Positions 20,364 through 30,008 of a stretch of 37,815 nt of DNA are shown here, in pieces. Below the pieces are notes generated by a model, which worked only from the letters and a program-made list of their open reading frames with translations, was not told the DNA's origin and did no database searches. Positions within the stretch are counted from its first letter, which is position 1. Each line of letters begins with the position of its first letter. Made by a program: the position numbers and the translations under genes. The stretch lies in contig SJRY01000195.1 in NCBI GenBank assembly GCA_011319805.1, positions 1-37,815 on the forward strand. The letters are read 5' to 3'. Origin of the DNA: Macrocybe gigantea (taxonomy: Eukaryota; Basidiomycota; Agaricomycetes; Agaricales; Callistosporiaceae).

Positions 20364-23300
20364 TTAGTCCTCTACCAGCTCGTCGCCAACATTTTGGCGC
20401 TTCCGCATTACCTGTGTGATTGCTGTTTCAACCCGCATGACATTTTCCTTCAACATCTTGAGAAAGAACCAGTCGGCTTGAGCAATCCGTAATCCACCAT
20501 CCACAATAGAGGGATTAGAATTGAGTAGGCACAGAAATCTTGAGGAGGGAAGCAGATAAAACTGCCTCGCATAAAAAGCCTGCCCAGCTGATGTGTCACG
20601 AAACTGTACACCAACAAAATGTTCGAAAAGCTGAACTGGAATGTTCGAGACCGCAGCAATGTTCGAGGAATCTGAGACCCAGCCATGTTTTGCGCCTCTT
20701 CCCAATGTTTTTTCGTAGATTGCAAGGACTGTCAACATGTTCATCAAACATCCAGTTGATGCGAGTGACAGTGCAACCGACCTTTGCCAACCATGATCTG
20801 CCCATTGACACAGACAAACCCATAGCCTGCATTGGTGTGTGTATTCACGTTGCGCAACAGTGTTAAATTGCTGACACGCGCAGTACCGAGGTCCTCAGGT
20901 AGCTTGCATTTTTTTATGATGCCGACACGCCGTTTGAGTGCCTGCATCCAATTAGCAGATGTATAAATCGACAATATTCATGGCTCACCGCATTTGCTGA
21001 TAGAGTGGCTGCCTTGGCCGCATTGGCTGCATTCCCCGCTGTAGGACCACCAGCCAATTCTCCGTCAACCAAACCCTCTCGTCCCCCCGCGGCGGGATTC
21101 TGTTGAGACCAGCGCGCCGCTCTTTCCAACCCAGTACCTACACCCCGTTCTTCCTGTTCCTTTAGAATACCCCGGAGTTCTTGCATGACTAGTTGGCGCT
21201 CGCTGAGCTCTTGTTGTTTTGGGCTTTCGAGTTGCTTACCGCCTGCTTTGCGTACACCCGACGATGCTTGCTTCGTTTGGTGTGCCAATCGCAGGTCTAT
21301 TAATGGATCCAGCTCCGACTCAGCCATTGCGAGATCGAACACCGGCGAGGTGTGTTGCCAGCGTTCGACGGCCGCCGGTTCCACGTTTGACACTGCTGTT
21401 AGAGAGTCGAGAATGTTGCGAATGTGCACGGCGTCATCAGACAGCGCTTCGGCGTAATGCTCTTCGTCTGTTTGCTCTAGCTCAGCTCTATGACAAAATA
21501 TCAGTCATTCCGAACAGACCAAATAATGAATATGACACACATCCTCATCTGATCGTTCATAGGCAATGCAATAGATGAATATGAGAGTTGCATGAAGCGA
21601 TTTTCATCTCGCCGAGAAAGGTCCATATGCTCGAGGCTTGATAGAACTGTTTGGTAGTCATCAATTGTGTCGCTATCTTCTCTCGGCACCAAGAGGTCTT
21701 CTTGGCCATTGTCTTCTTGTAATGTGTCCTCCAGATCGTCGTCTCGAAACCACGATGAAATGCTAGGAATGACTGTGTTACCTGATGGTGAGTACAGTTG
21801 CGAACTTGAGACTCCGAGTAGAGCAAAGAGTGCCTCGGCCTCGGCATAGGCACGTACTGTGGCTCCGTTGATTTCGTCGTCACTGGGATATGTTGAGAGC
21901 GCTTCGAGATTGATGCCTCGCATGTCAGTGTATGTGTGGCTATAGCCACTGGCCCGTGCCTTCCCGTCTTCTGCACCGATTTTGAACAGCGCAGCACGGA
22001 GCTGGGTGAAGAAAGTTGGTACCATCTCCCGAAAATCGTTTGCTGTGAAGTCCTTGATAAGTTTCCGACATAATCCAAAGACATGCTCAATAACTTCCGT
22101 CATCAACAGCCATGGGAGCAGAGGATATTTCCCAGCGAGATAATCCCTGTAGACGATCACAAGCTTTATAAACCCTTTGATGAGCACGTCAGTGATTTCT
22201 GCACACTGCGAGGACACGTAGTGCTTGGATTTCGGATAGCCAGCCATCGTAAGAAATGTTTCCCACATCTCAAGAAAGAAGTATGCCCGAAGCACCATTT
22301 GAACACGCTCACTGATGGATATTGTGTGATTTTGATAAGCGTCAACCAATTCACCCAAAACGAAAAGATAAACGACCAGGGCGAGGTTTTCAGGACTATG
22401 TTGCTTTTGCCACTTCAGTACGTCCGCAGAAAAGAGGCGTGTCACAGCATTGTCATCCTGGCGGTCCAATTTTTCGACGTCTCGGTGATAAAGGGGTGAG
22501 TCATCTGCGAAAGCCATCTCACGGATCTGGCCATACATAGCGACGCCATTTGGGAAAGTGAGGAGACGAGCGCCTGAGAAGAGGTTGTTTCGAAACATTT
22601 TGAGGAGGTGCTTCGAGTCTTGAAGATTCACAATGGGTGTAAATGTCGGATGGGAGCCGAAGAATGGAATTTTGAGAGTGATATCTGGATGTTGTGCGAC
22701 AGGATGCTTGATTTCATAGGTCTTGCTTATAGGTGCTCGGCTGTCCAGCATATCTTGGAGCTTGCGTTCAACCACGCTGCCATCAGCCGCGTATGAAACC
22801 ACTCGAATGTCGCGGCTCAGAAGCCCCGAGATGACTCACCATAGGTATGGAAAGAGATCGTCAGCGGTGAGCTTGTTTCCGATGTTCAAGGCTGCCACGA
22901 TGATTGGCACCACTTTTGGCAGCAGCACCTGGATGCACCATAGCCTCAGCTGTGTAGATAAGTCAGTACGTGAGTTGTGGATGGAATATCGCCGGAATGC
23001 ATGCCTTTGTAGCTTTCTCCAATGTCCCTTGCTTGAGCAATTCACAGAAAGCTTCGACGTCTGCAATCTCGTATGCCTGCGGCTCACCGGCCTGACCAAC
23101 GACGAAATGGCCTTGCAAGGAGTGGTCATAATATGGCCGAAGAGTGGGCAGAAGTTTGGTGTCATCACAGCTCAACCCAACGGGCCCAACGTACTGCAAC
23201 AAGCTGAGCCGTTCCTCAACGACACGGAATGTTTGATCACTGATTCCCATCGTGAATGAACCCTGTCGGTTCCGATGCATTCTACGACACATGTTATTGA

Positions 23301-26039
23301 GGAGCTCCTGTATTCATGTTCAGACGTACCGGACAGAACGCGGTGTCGGAAGGGCGAGGTACTTCTGTAGTAGCGTGTATGTCTTCGGACTGTGAGACTG
23401 GGCAATTTGTGTGAATTCGATCAGCGTGTCATTGTAGTGAGTGTTCTGTTTTCCGACACCCCTCCGTTCCTTGTCTTTTTGAATCGCTGTGACCTGGATA
23501 ATGTAAGGCAAAATATCATCGCCTTCGTACGTGCCATTTAATACTTCCTTCACGTATCTCGTCAAAGGAGCACCTTGCTGCAAATCAAATCGTCGTTAGC
23601 CTCATTATTCAGTCATTGGACAAATATTTGACATACATCTGCCTCCATAATGCTCCGCAATTGCGAGCATCGAGCGTAAAACATCGAAATGTTGCTGTTT
23701 CGGTATTGACAATTGACAAACTTGTAGTTTTCGTCGGCGGGTTGCGGTACTCATAGAGCGTTCTTGAATGCCTTGTTTTGAAGGAGCCCGAAACAATTGT
23801 AACAAGGCGCTGGATTATCGCTGGTACCAGCCACTTCGCCAGTACATGACGTGGAGAAAACCTTCCATGTATTGTGTTCATTCCGCCAGAGCCACTCGTG
23901 TTGCTGTGCCAATTTGACTTGGTCCTTGCGATGCGTCGAGAGTAACCTATATTTTTTCTTAAAGAGTTCCCCCGCAATTACTGTCACCGAAGGACCTCCG
24001 CCGCCTCGCGCTCCAGTTCGTTCCAGATATGTTGCGATTTTTGGATCAATGTTGTCATTCAGGCCTGGACACGGGGTCTTGCGGATCGATAGGAGCTCTG
24101 CACCTTTTGGGCGGATGTTATCCGAGGAGCGCTGGAAGTATTGATGGAGGGACTTGGTGCCTGCCGCATGCCTGCCCTTCTTTGGAGGACCGTCACATCG
24201 AGAGACATGAGTGGCGAAATTTTGGATGCTGTACGGAAACTTCATCTTGAGAATCTTGCCACACAGATAGTGTCGGACCTCTTTGGCATGAATGACTTCA
24301 GCCTTCAGATCGAGTTTGTAAATTTTTGCTCTGAATTTCGCAAGCTGTTGGTTACGAGTGATCAAAGCTGGCAGTCTCTTCTGATTCTGAAGACGTTCCC
24401 AGACAGACGACTTTGTTTTGTGGGCGCCTGTTTTAGACCCACCATTCCTTTTTTTGTGACATTTTCCCATCCTCCCTTCATTTGCTTCCGCTTCGATTTT
24501 TGCTCCCAATTCCTGTTCGCTCGCCCGCTTGCATTGTTCCTCTTGCTCTGATTCCAACTCCTTGTGTCCTCGTTTGAGGGCATTGGCCTTGGATTCCTTT
24601 GGTTCTGCGACGCGATCAGCTAGAGACACCGGCTCAATGGCAGTGGCAACGTCAACTGGGTCATCAGCAGCACTGGCGGGTTCGTAGTTCGACAGACTTT
24701 GGATAGCCATGGCGCCAATGGTCTAATGCTGGTGAGTCACAGCCCAAGGACGATGACATGATTCGACAGACACTGACTTTCAGATGCGCAACCACTAGGC
24801 AATTGAACCACCCCACCCTCTCCACGGATTTGCGCTCAACGGACCACAATCGATCTCCAAACACTTGGTGAGCAGCCGTGTTAGCTGCCACCACCCCACA
24901 TTCCGTGGCATCTTCTTGCTTCCCGTGTTCAAGTAAGTCTCCAGTAACCTTGAATGATCCGCCAAACCGCTCTGTCAACCACCACTGCAGCTTCTTGATG
25001 AGTTCACTTGGTTCTGGCATTCCGTGGTGTGCAAGCGAGTCGCCTATCAGGTATGGGTCTCTTAGTGCCCATCACCACTACACAAAATGTTGAGCTTACC
25101 ATATGACAGCTCTTCGTCATCAAAGTCGATCATAAACGTAAGCCAATGACTGTGGCCATCCAAATACACGGGAAATATAAGTGAATTGACGTTGTTTCGT
25201 ATGATATGCTCTTCAAGGCGGTGCAAAAATGGTGTGAGCGACTCTTTATGATCCTTCGCAGACTTTGCTTTATTGATGTCGTTCGTGAAGCGCAGTGTCT
25301 CTATCATCACGAAGTCGTCAAGCTCATCATTTGCCTCGACACGATCAGAGAGGTGACTGAACATCAAGTCAACCAATGTGCTGCTCATCCACGCATCTGA
25401 TAGGAGCCGGCTGAATTCCAGGGTTGTCGTGAATGAGCTTGCACCAGGGAGATTGGTGGACTCGTTCCATGGCAGTGCAAGCAGGTGAGTGTGAGCCTGG
25501 TGAAATGCAGACAAGTCGAGTTGGTTGACGCTTGTACATATCTGTTCCTCTAGCCAGCAAAGTGACCTTCTCCACTTTTCCTGTGCGTCGACCATCCTTT
25601 GCATCTCCATCCAAAACTGGATACCCCACAACGGCAAACGCGAACCAGGGACTCTTGGATCCTCCAGTGATTGGCAACCATCCAAGACAGCTTGTGGTAA
25701 GTGTGCGCTGATGGCTGCCATGAATGGGTGACTGGGAAGTGACCTCTCGAGGAGCTATTGCGGATCTTCGGTAGGGATGGTGCTTGTGAAACACTGACTA
25801 GCTCGTATGTCGCCTTCGTCCTGGTATGATTTGACTAGTGTCAGATTAATGAAGTCTCTGACATTTAAGGTGTCTGCAGGAAAAGCTCGAGCAAACCACG
25901 GTGGCATCCGAAGCAGTTCATCAAGATATGGTTGTAGCTGGTGAGCGAGATCCTTGGTATATTGATATCCTTTGCCAATCCATTCATCCGCATTGAATTC
26001 AGAGTCTGTGGTGAGGTCAAGAACAGTATCGGGTGCCAT
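20364..26039 (-). CDS. Transposon protein: Ulp1-like (C48) peptidase, zinc finger and DDE/RNase H-like transposase
   Basis: One multi-exon gene, ATG at 26039 (MAPDTVLDLTTDSEFNADEW), stop at 20364; exon edges only partly resolved. In order: a helical leader; a Ulp1-like domain with His in DGHSHWLTFMIDF (~25136), Asp in YGDSLAHHG (~25045), and Gln and Cys in KQEDATECGVVAANT (~24900). Next come basic/Glu-rich low complexity and a zinc-finger-like stretch, HYLCG...NFATHVSRC, then Cys motifs CTG...PAPCYNC. The transposase-like part has LSCDDTKLL (~23166), VVSYAADGSVVE (~22790) and NLQDSKHLLKMFRNN (~22620), plausible acidic and D-x2-H-L-x-K-x2-R-N residues of an RNase H fold. A coiled coil (ELSERQLVMQELRGILKEQE) and a C-terminal region ending QNVGDELVED follow. 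No internal stops were noticed in the main exons, so the copy may be functional. Confidence 0.8.
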
Positions 26040-26143
26040 GGGTGAGGTGTATCTTAGGCATCATCACGACGGTGAGGTGATTTTTTTTGGGCTTGGTGCA
26101 TGTATCGTGCGGATGTAGATTAAATGAGAATATAACAATTGAA

Positions 26144-26220
26144 TAAGCTATGGCGGAACGGTAGCGCGGCCGAAATTTTTATACTGAGTGCTGCGAGTTC
26201 AAACCTCGGCTCCTCCCCCA
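26144..26220 (+). other. tRNA-like sequence with Pol III A and B boxes inside the transposon
   Basis: TGGCGGAACGG (26151-26161) matches the A-box consensus TRGYNNARNGG exactly, and GTTCAAACC (26197-26205) matches the B-box GWTCRANNC exactly. A four-pair T-stem (CGAG/CTCG) surrounds TTCAAAC, and a T5 run follows at 26221. The 5' acceptor strand (TAAGCTA) does not pair with the 3' one (CTCCTCC), and a T5 run at 26176-26180 would stop Pol III early. This is probably a captured, decayed tRNA or SINE head rather than a working tRNA gene. Confidence 0.4.
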
Positions 26221-26365
26221 TTTTTATCCGGTCGGTCGGATCATGCCCCCCAAAATGGCTGGTTTTATCCGGTCGGCCTACCCAGGCTTTCCGTCCCAAA
26301 AACTCGAGTTTTATCCGGAAGTGCCTCAGGGGTTACGCAGGTTTTTGGTCACTTTTATCCGGTCC
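26221..26365 (+). repeat. Subterminal TTTTATCCGG motifs, right end
   Basis: Four copies of TTTTATCCGG, near 26222, 26263, 26309 and 26353. They have the same orientation as those at the left end rather than being inverted. Confidence 0.8.
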
Positions 26366-26366
26366 A

Positions 26367-26400
26367 GGATCAGGGATAGGTAGGGATTTTCGGGGGTCCT
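26367..26400 (-). repeat. Right terminal inverted repeat
   Basis: 34 bases ending ATTTTCGGGGGTCCT, an exact reverse complement of 20129-20162. Confidence 0.95.
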
Positions 26401-27113
26401 ACACTAGCCATGGTAACTTGTACGCGCTCTGTTTTTATCATTCAATTCTCCTGCTAATCAAATTACAAGATTATCAGCGCAAAGATGTGGGGAACTCGAT
26501 GGAAAGGTGGAGAATTTGTAATTTGAGATTAGAGTGGCAGATCAGGGCTGCTAGTTATCATGTCATTGACTGTGATCAGCAGAGCTGAATACCTGAGCAG
26601 TTTGCAAGGACTGAATACAAAATCGTTAGCAGGTCAAACGAATCAGTGTGAACACATGACATATGCTTGTTGTCACGCTAAAATTTCTAGTGGCAGTTAT
26701 AGCGAACGTACGCACCAAAAGTCTTCAATGGACCTTTTAATTCTTGCAGGCGGTTTGCTCATCTCAGTGATGACCTTCCAACAAATGTTGATGGAATGAA
26801 ATTAATAATGATATATTCACTATAAAGCGGTATATATCGCTGTGAATGACATGGTTCAGATGGCGGAGGCAATAAGATCCACTCAGCGTCCGTATATGAA
26901 TAGTCCAACTCAGGGGTAAGGACGAGTTGTAAAAATGAAGTCCCACGCACACATTAGAAAGTGGACGAGCGAGCGACGAGAAAGCCAGGGAAAGCGCGGG
27001 AGCAGTGTAAAAGTGCTCATCGGGTGAATGAGGATAGGCGAAAAGTTCGACAGCAATCGACAGCGAGGGAAAAATCACGGTCCTTTTTTCCGTTTACATA
27101 TGTCAAGAATCGT
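26401..27113. other. Intergenic, no recognised gene
   Basis: A-T rich sequence between the transposon and the 3' end of the mucin-like gene. Open frames such as 26764-27078 (minus) have no recognisable features. The missing 3' end of OYE copy 3 was looked for here and not found. Confidence 0.5.
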
Positions 27114-28781
27114 TCACTTGTTCCGGACGGTCAGCTTGTTTGACGCGGTGGTGACCATCTTCATCAGCGGGTTCGTCTTGTCGCGCCGTTGCGTTGTCAT
27201 CGTGCTCTCCTTTGACGCGCTGCTCAGCATCGAGAACCTCTTGTTTTTCGATTTCTGGCTAGGCGATTCGGCCCTGCCAGCATCGGCGTCAGCGTTGGCT
27301 GTCGCTGAGGGGATAGAAGGGACAGAGGGAACGGGTTCGAGCGGGACAGGCGGAACGGGGTAGTACACCGACGTAGAGTTGCGCGAGTGTGTCATGTCGC
27401 GAAACGGGTCCGCGTAAAGCGAGCCCACGTCGGACTGGACCCGTTCGAGGCCGAGCTCGGGCACAGGCAGGCCCGTATACGCCGTCGCCGAGCCCAGCTC
27501 GGGCGCTGAAGACGACGGGCCGGCAGATGCGCCAAGGTTGGAAGGTCCCATGACGTCATTAACAATCGTGCCGAGGTCGATTTCGCGCGAGGCCGCGAAG
27601 GGGTCGTCGGCGGCCAGAAGCCGGCTCGATTCACTCGCGTCACGCTCACGGGTCGTGGTCGGTGTCGTCGTGGTCGGTGCGGGCGCGAGCGGGTTGTATG
27701 CGGTGGAGGAATAGTCGACCGCCCGGGGCGGGTAGAAGTACAGCGCGGACTGCGGCGTGACGCTGCCCGAGCGGCCGACAGGCCCACTGCGACCGCTCGC
27801 GGCGCTCGCGTTTCTCAGGCGACGCTCATCGTCGCGATAGCGCCCGTGCTCCTCGTCATCATCATCAAAGCCCTCGCCGTCCAAAAGGCCCTTCCGCTCG
27901 CGCCGGCGCTGCCGCGCAAGGGCCATCGTAGACTCGAGCAGCCTGCGTAGGTTCTTCCGGCGCCAGAAGAAGAGCGCGGCGAGGAGGAGGACGACGAGGA
28001 CGACGCCGGCTGTGGTCGTGCCTGCGATGATCGCGGCGCGGTTCCCGCCCCTGGAGTGCGTCGGCGGGGAGGTGGAGAGCGAAGTCGGGAGCTGCGAGGT
28101 GATTGTTGTCGATTGGCCGTTGATGACCGTCGTGAGAGTGGTGAAGGAGACGGAGGACGATGAGGTTAGGAGGGGGAGCGGCGAGGAGGTGTCTGCGCTG
28201 GTGGAGGTGGGGAAGCTGTCGGAGGTGGACGAGCTGCTGGTCGTGCCGGGTTCGGCAGATGTTGACGAGGTGGTGAAGGAGGTGGACGAGGTGGTGGACG
28301 AGGTGGTGGAAGATGTTGTGTCGGAGGAGGTGGAGGAGAACGTGGTGCTCGATGTCGTTGACGATGTCGTCGATGAAGTCGTACTGAGGTCGGTTGAGTG
28401 CGGACATACGGGCACAAAACCTAGAGAGACTTACAAAGAAGTCGTAGAGGATGCGGTGCTGCTGCTGGTGGATGAAGCGGAGGTGGAGCTGGTCGTCGGA
28501 CCATCGGAGTGGGTGGAAGAAGCAGAGGATGAATCGGATGCTGCGCGCTGTAGGCACAGGATTTCGTCTCTTGATGAGCATGATGAAAGGCAGAGCAGAC
28601 TCACAGAGGACACTGGAGAGGATGCGGAGGTGGTGGGTGCCGCCTGTGCGCTGCTCATGCTGGCCGAGGCCGCAGCATCGGAGGCAGACGGCGACGCTGA
28701 AGCGCTGTTGGACGGGCTGCCACTAGGTTGCGGTGCATTCGAAGAGGAAGAAGACCCAAGCTGCCTGGGAACATGGTTCAT
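27114..28781 (-). CDS. Mucin-like single-pass membrane protein, 519 aa
   Basis: Three exons: 28781-28605, 28547-28435 and 28383-27114, with GT-AG introns 28604-28548 and 28434-28384. The N-terminal ~200 residues are almost entirely Ser/Thr/Ala, with near-repeats of TTSS and SSTS and a VSFTTLTTVINGQSTTI motif common in fungal cell-wall sensors. One transmembrane segment follows (AAIIAGTTTAGVVLVVLLLA). It is followed by a strongly basic stop-transfer (FWRRKNLRRLL, then RQRRRERKG), an acidic DDDDEEHGRYRDDERR stretch and a long disordered cytoplasmic tail ending NKLTVRNK. The layout resembles Mid2/Wsc-type cell-surface stress sensors, but there is no WSC cysteine domain. The ATG at 28781 gives no classical signal peptide; an in-frame start at 28886 would add a hydrophobic leader (MLLYCLLRRSFITTLVFFSL). 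O-mannosylation is expected for such regions. Confidence 0.8.
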
Positions 28782-29691
28782 TCTCCTTCGCGCAGACCCT
28801 CGCAGAACGGAGAGTTGAAAAATCCTCAAGGAAAAAAAAACAAGGGTCGTAATGAATGATCGACGGAGGAGGCAATACAACAACAAAATAAAAGGGTGAA
28901 AAACAAGACAAATGCAGAGGACGGGAAATGGATAGAGACGACCTCACTCTGTTCTGTCAAACATCGTTATGGAAGCTTTTCTTTTGTTATTTATACGATT
29001 CACGAATGACTGCTGCGTTTTGATGTCCATCAAACAGAAGGGCATCCGAGACCGTGGGCCTACTGGTTGCCGTTTTGGGACGAACAACCACACGAATTCC
29101 AACATGTCCATTGTCGTTGAGCAAAAATCCTCTTTTTCCTGAACAGCAATCCGTTTTTTTTTTAAGTCCCCGGGCTGTAGCTGAGCTCATTGCAAGTCCC
29201 GCCCGTCCGCCATCGAATGTGGTCATCTTACTCCAAAGGCTGCACATTCCAGAAAAGCAGTGGTTCGGATGTGGAGAGCAGGGCGATAGCGACGCAACAC
29301 GGTACTCGTTTAGTTGGTTCGACTCATGCGCTGCGCTGCGCGGAGGGAAACACAGGCGTTCTTCTGCACAGCACAGGTCGCGGGGCTGCTGCTGTAACCC
29401 AGCCTTTGGGTGTTCGAATCAGAGGTTAACGTTGGCTGACAGGACGACGATGGTCCGAGAATGCATGGCGGAATGGAAGCGGAGGAGGAGGACGAACGCA
29501 TCCCATGTTTGAGGGTGAAGGTGGGCGAGAAGAATCCGCTCTTTCTTTTTATATTGTCACATGGCTCACACAGCTGCGTAGATCACCATGACAGCTATGG
29601 GCGTCTACGCTCCCAGACGCTGGAGTCAGACGGCCTCTGCACGCCAGTCGCCTTCAAGTGGGTCTGTTACTAGGGGGTGATTCTGTGCGTG
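28782..29691. other. Divergent intergenic region
   Basis: Region between the divergently transcribed mucin-like gene and kinase gene. Several open frames (for example 29054-29512) have no recognisable domain. It should hold promoter elements for both genes. Confidence 0.5.
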
Positions 29692-29700
29692 TATATATAA
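29692..29700 (+). promoter_or_regulatory. TATA box of the kinase gene
   Basis: TGTATATATAAG lies about 310 bases upstream of the ATG at 30009. The sequence between is pyrimidine-rich, as in many fungal leaders. Confidence 0.5.
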
Positions 29701-30008
29701 GTCCGGCCCTCTTTGACGTCCAGCTTCACTCCTCGGTGCCTTACGCTCTCTGCAGGAGCTTTATCTCCGAATTTGTGTGTTTTCTTTCCAGGTCAGCCTC
29801 ATCAGGCAACAACCATCGATCTTTCCCACGCGTGCTAAACCCAACCTACCTGCGTTGTTTCCTTCTTTCACATCCCACGTACTCTAAAACATTGCTCTTT
29901 GTCCGTCTGCTGATCCTCGCTCAGATTGATCTCAAAGAGCACAAACGTTTGTAGTGCACATCTCCCGCGAAAAGGGTCAGCGCCGTCCATACTCTCAGCG
30001 ACAAGGGA

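Larger units (their letters stand above)
20129..26400. mobile_element. 6,272-bp TIR DNA transposon with Ulp1-peptidase/transposase gene
   Basis: The element is bounded by perfect 34-bp terminal inverted repeats at 20129-20162 and 26367-26400. It contains one long intron-rich minus-strand gene (26039 to 20364) with a Ulp1-like peptidase, a zinc finger and an RNase H-fold-like transposase region. Subterminal TTTTATCCGG motifs lie inside both ends. It sits in the last exon of OYE copy 3. No clean target-site duplication is visible: GCCATACGAC on the left, ACACTAGCCA on the right. Superfamily is not settled; the D-x2-H-L-x-K-x2-R-N motif recalls P/THAP9-type enzymes, and Ulp1 domains are known in several TIR transposons such as Mutator-like KAONASHI. 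Confidence 0.88.

Noticed and set aside
28012..28818. Long Val/Glu/Asp-rich plus-strand open frame opposite the mucin-like gene
   Set aside because: It is the complement of the Ser/Thr codon repeats. It has no start context or domain, whereas the minus strand has proper introns and a TM segment.
29388..29476. B-box-like GTTCGAATC (about 29416) and an exact A-box TGGCGGAATGG (about 29465)
   Set aside because: They are in the wrong order for one tRNA (B before A), and no cloverleaf can be drawn around either.
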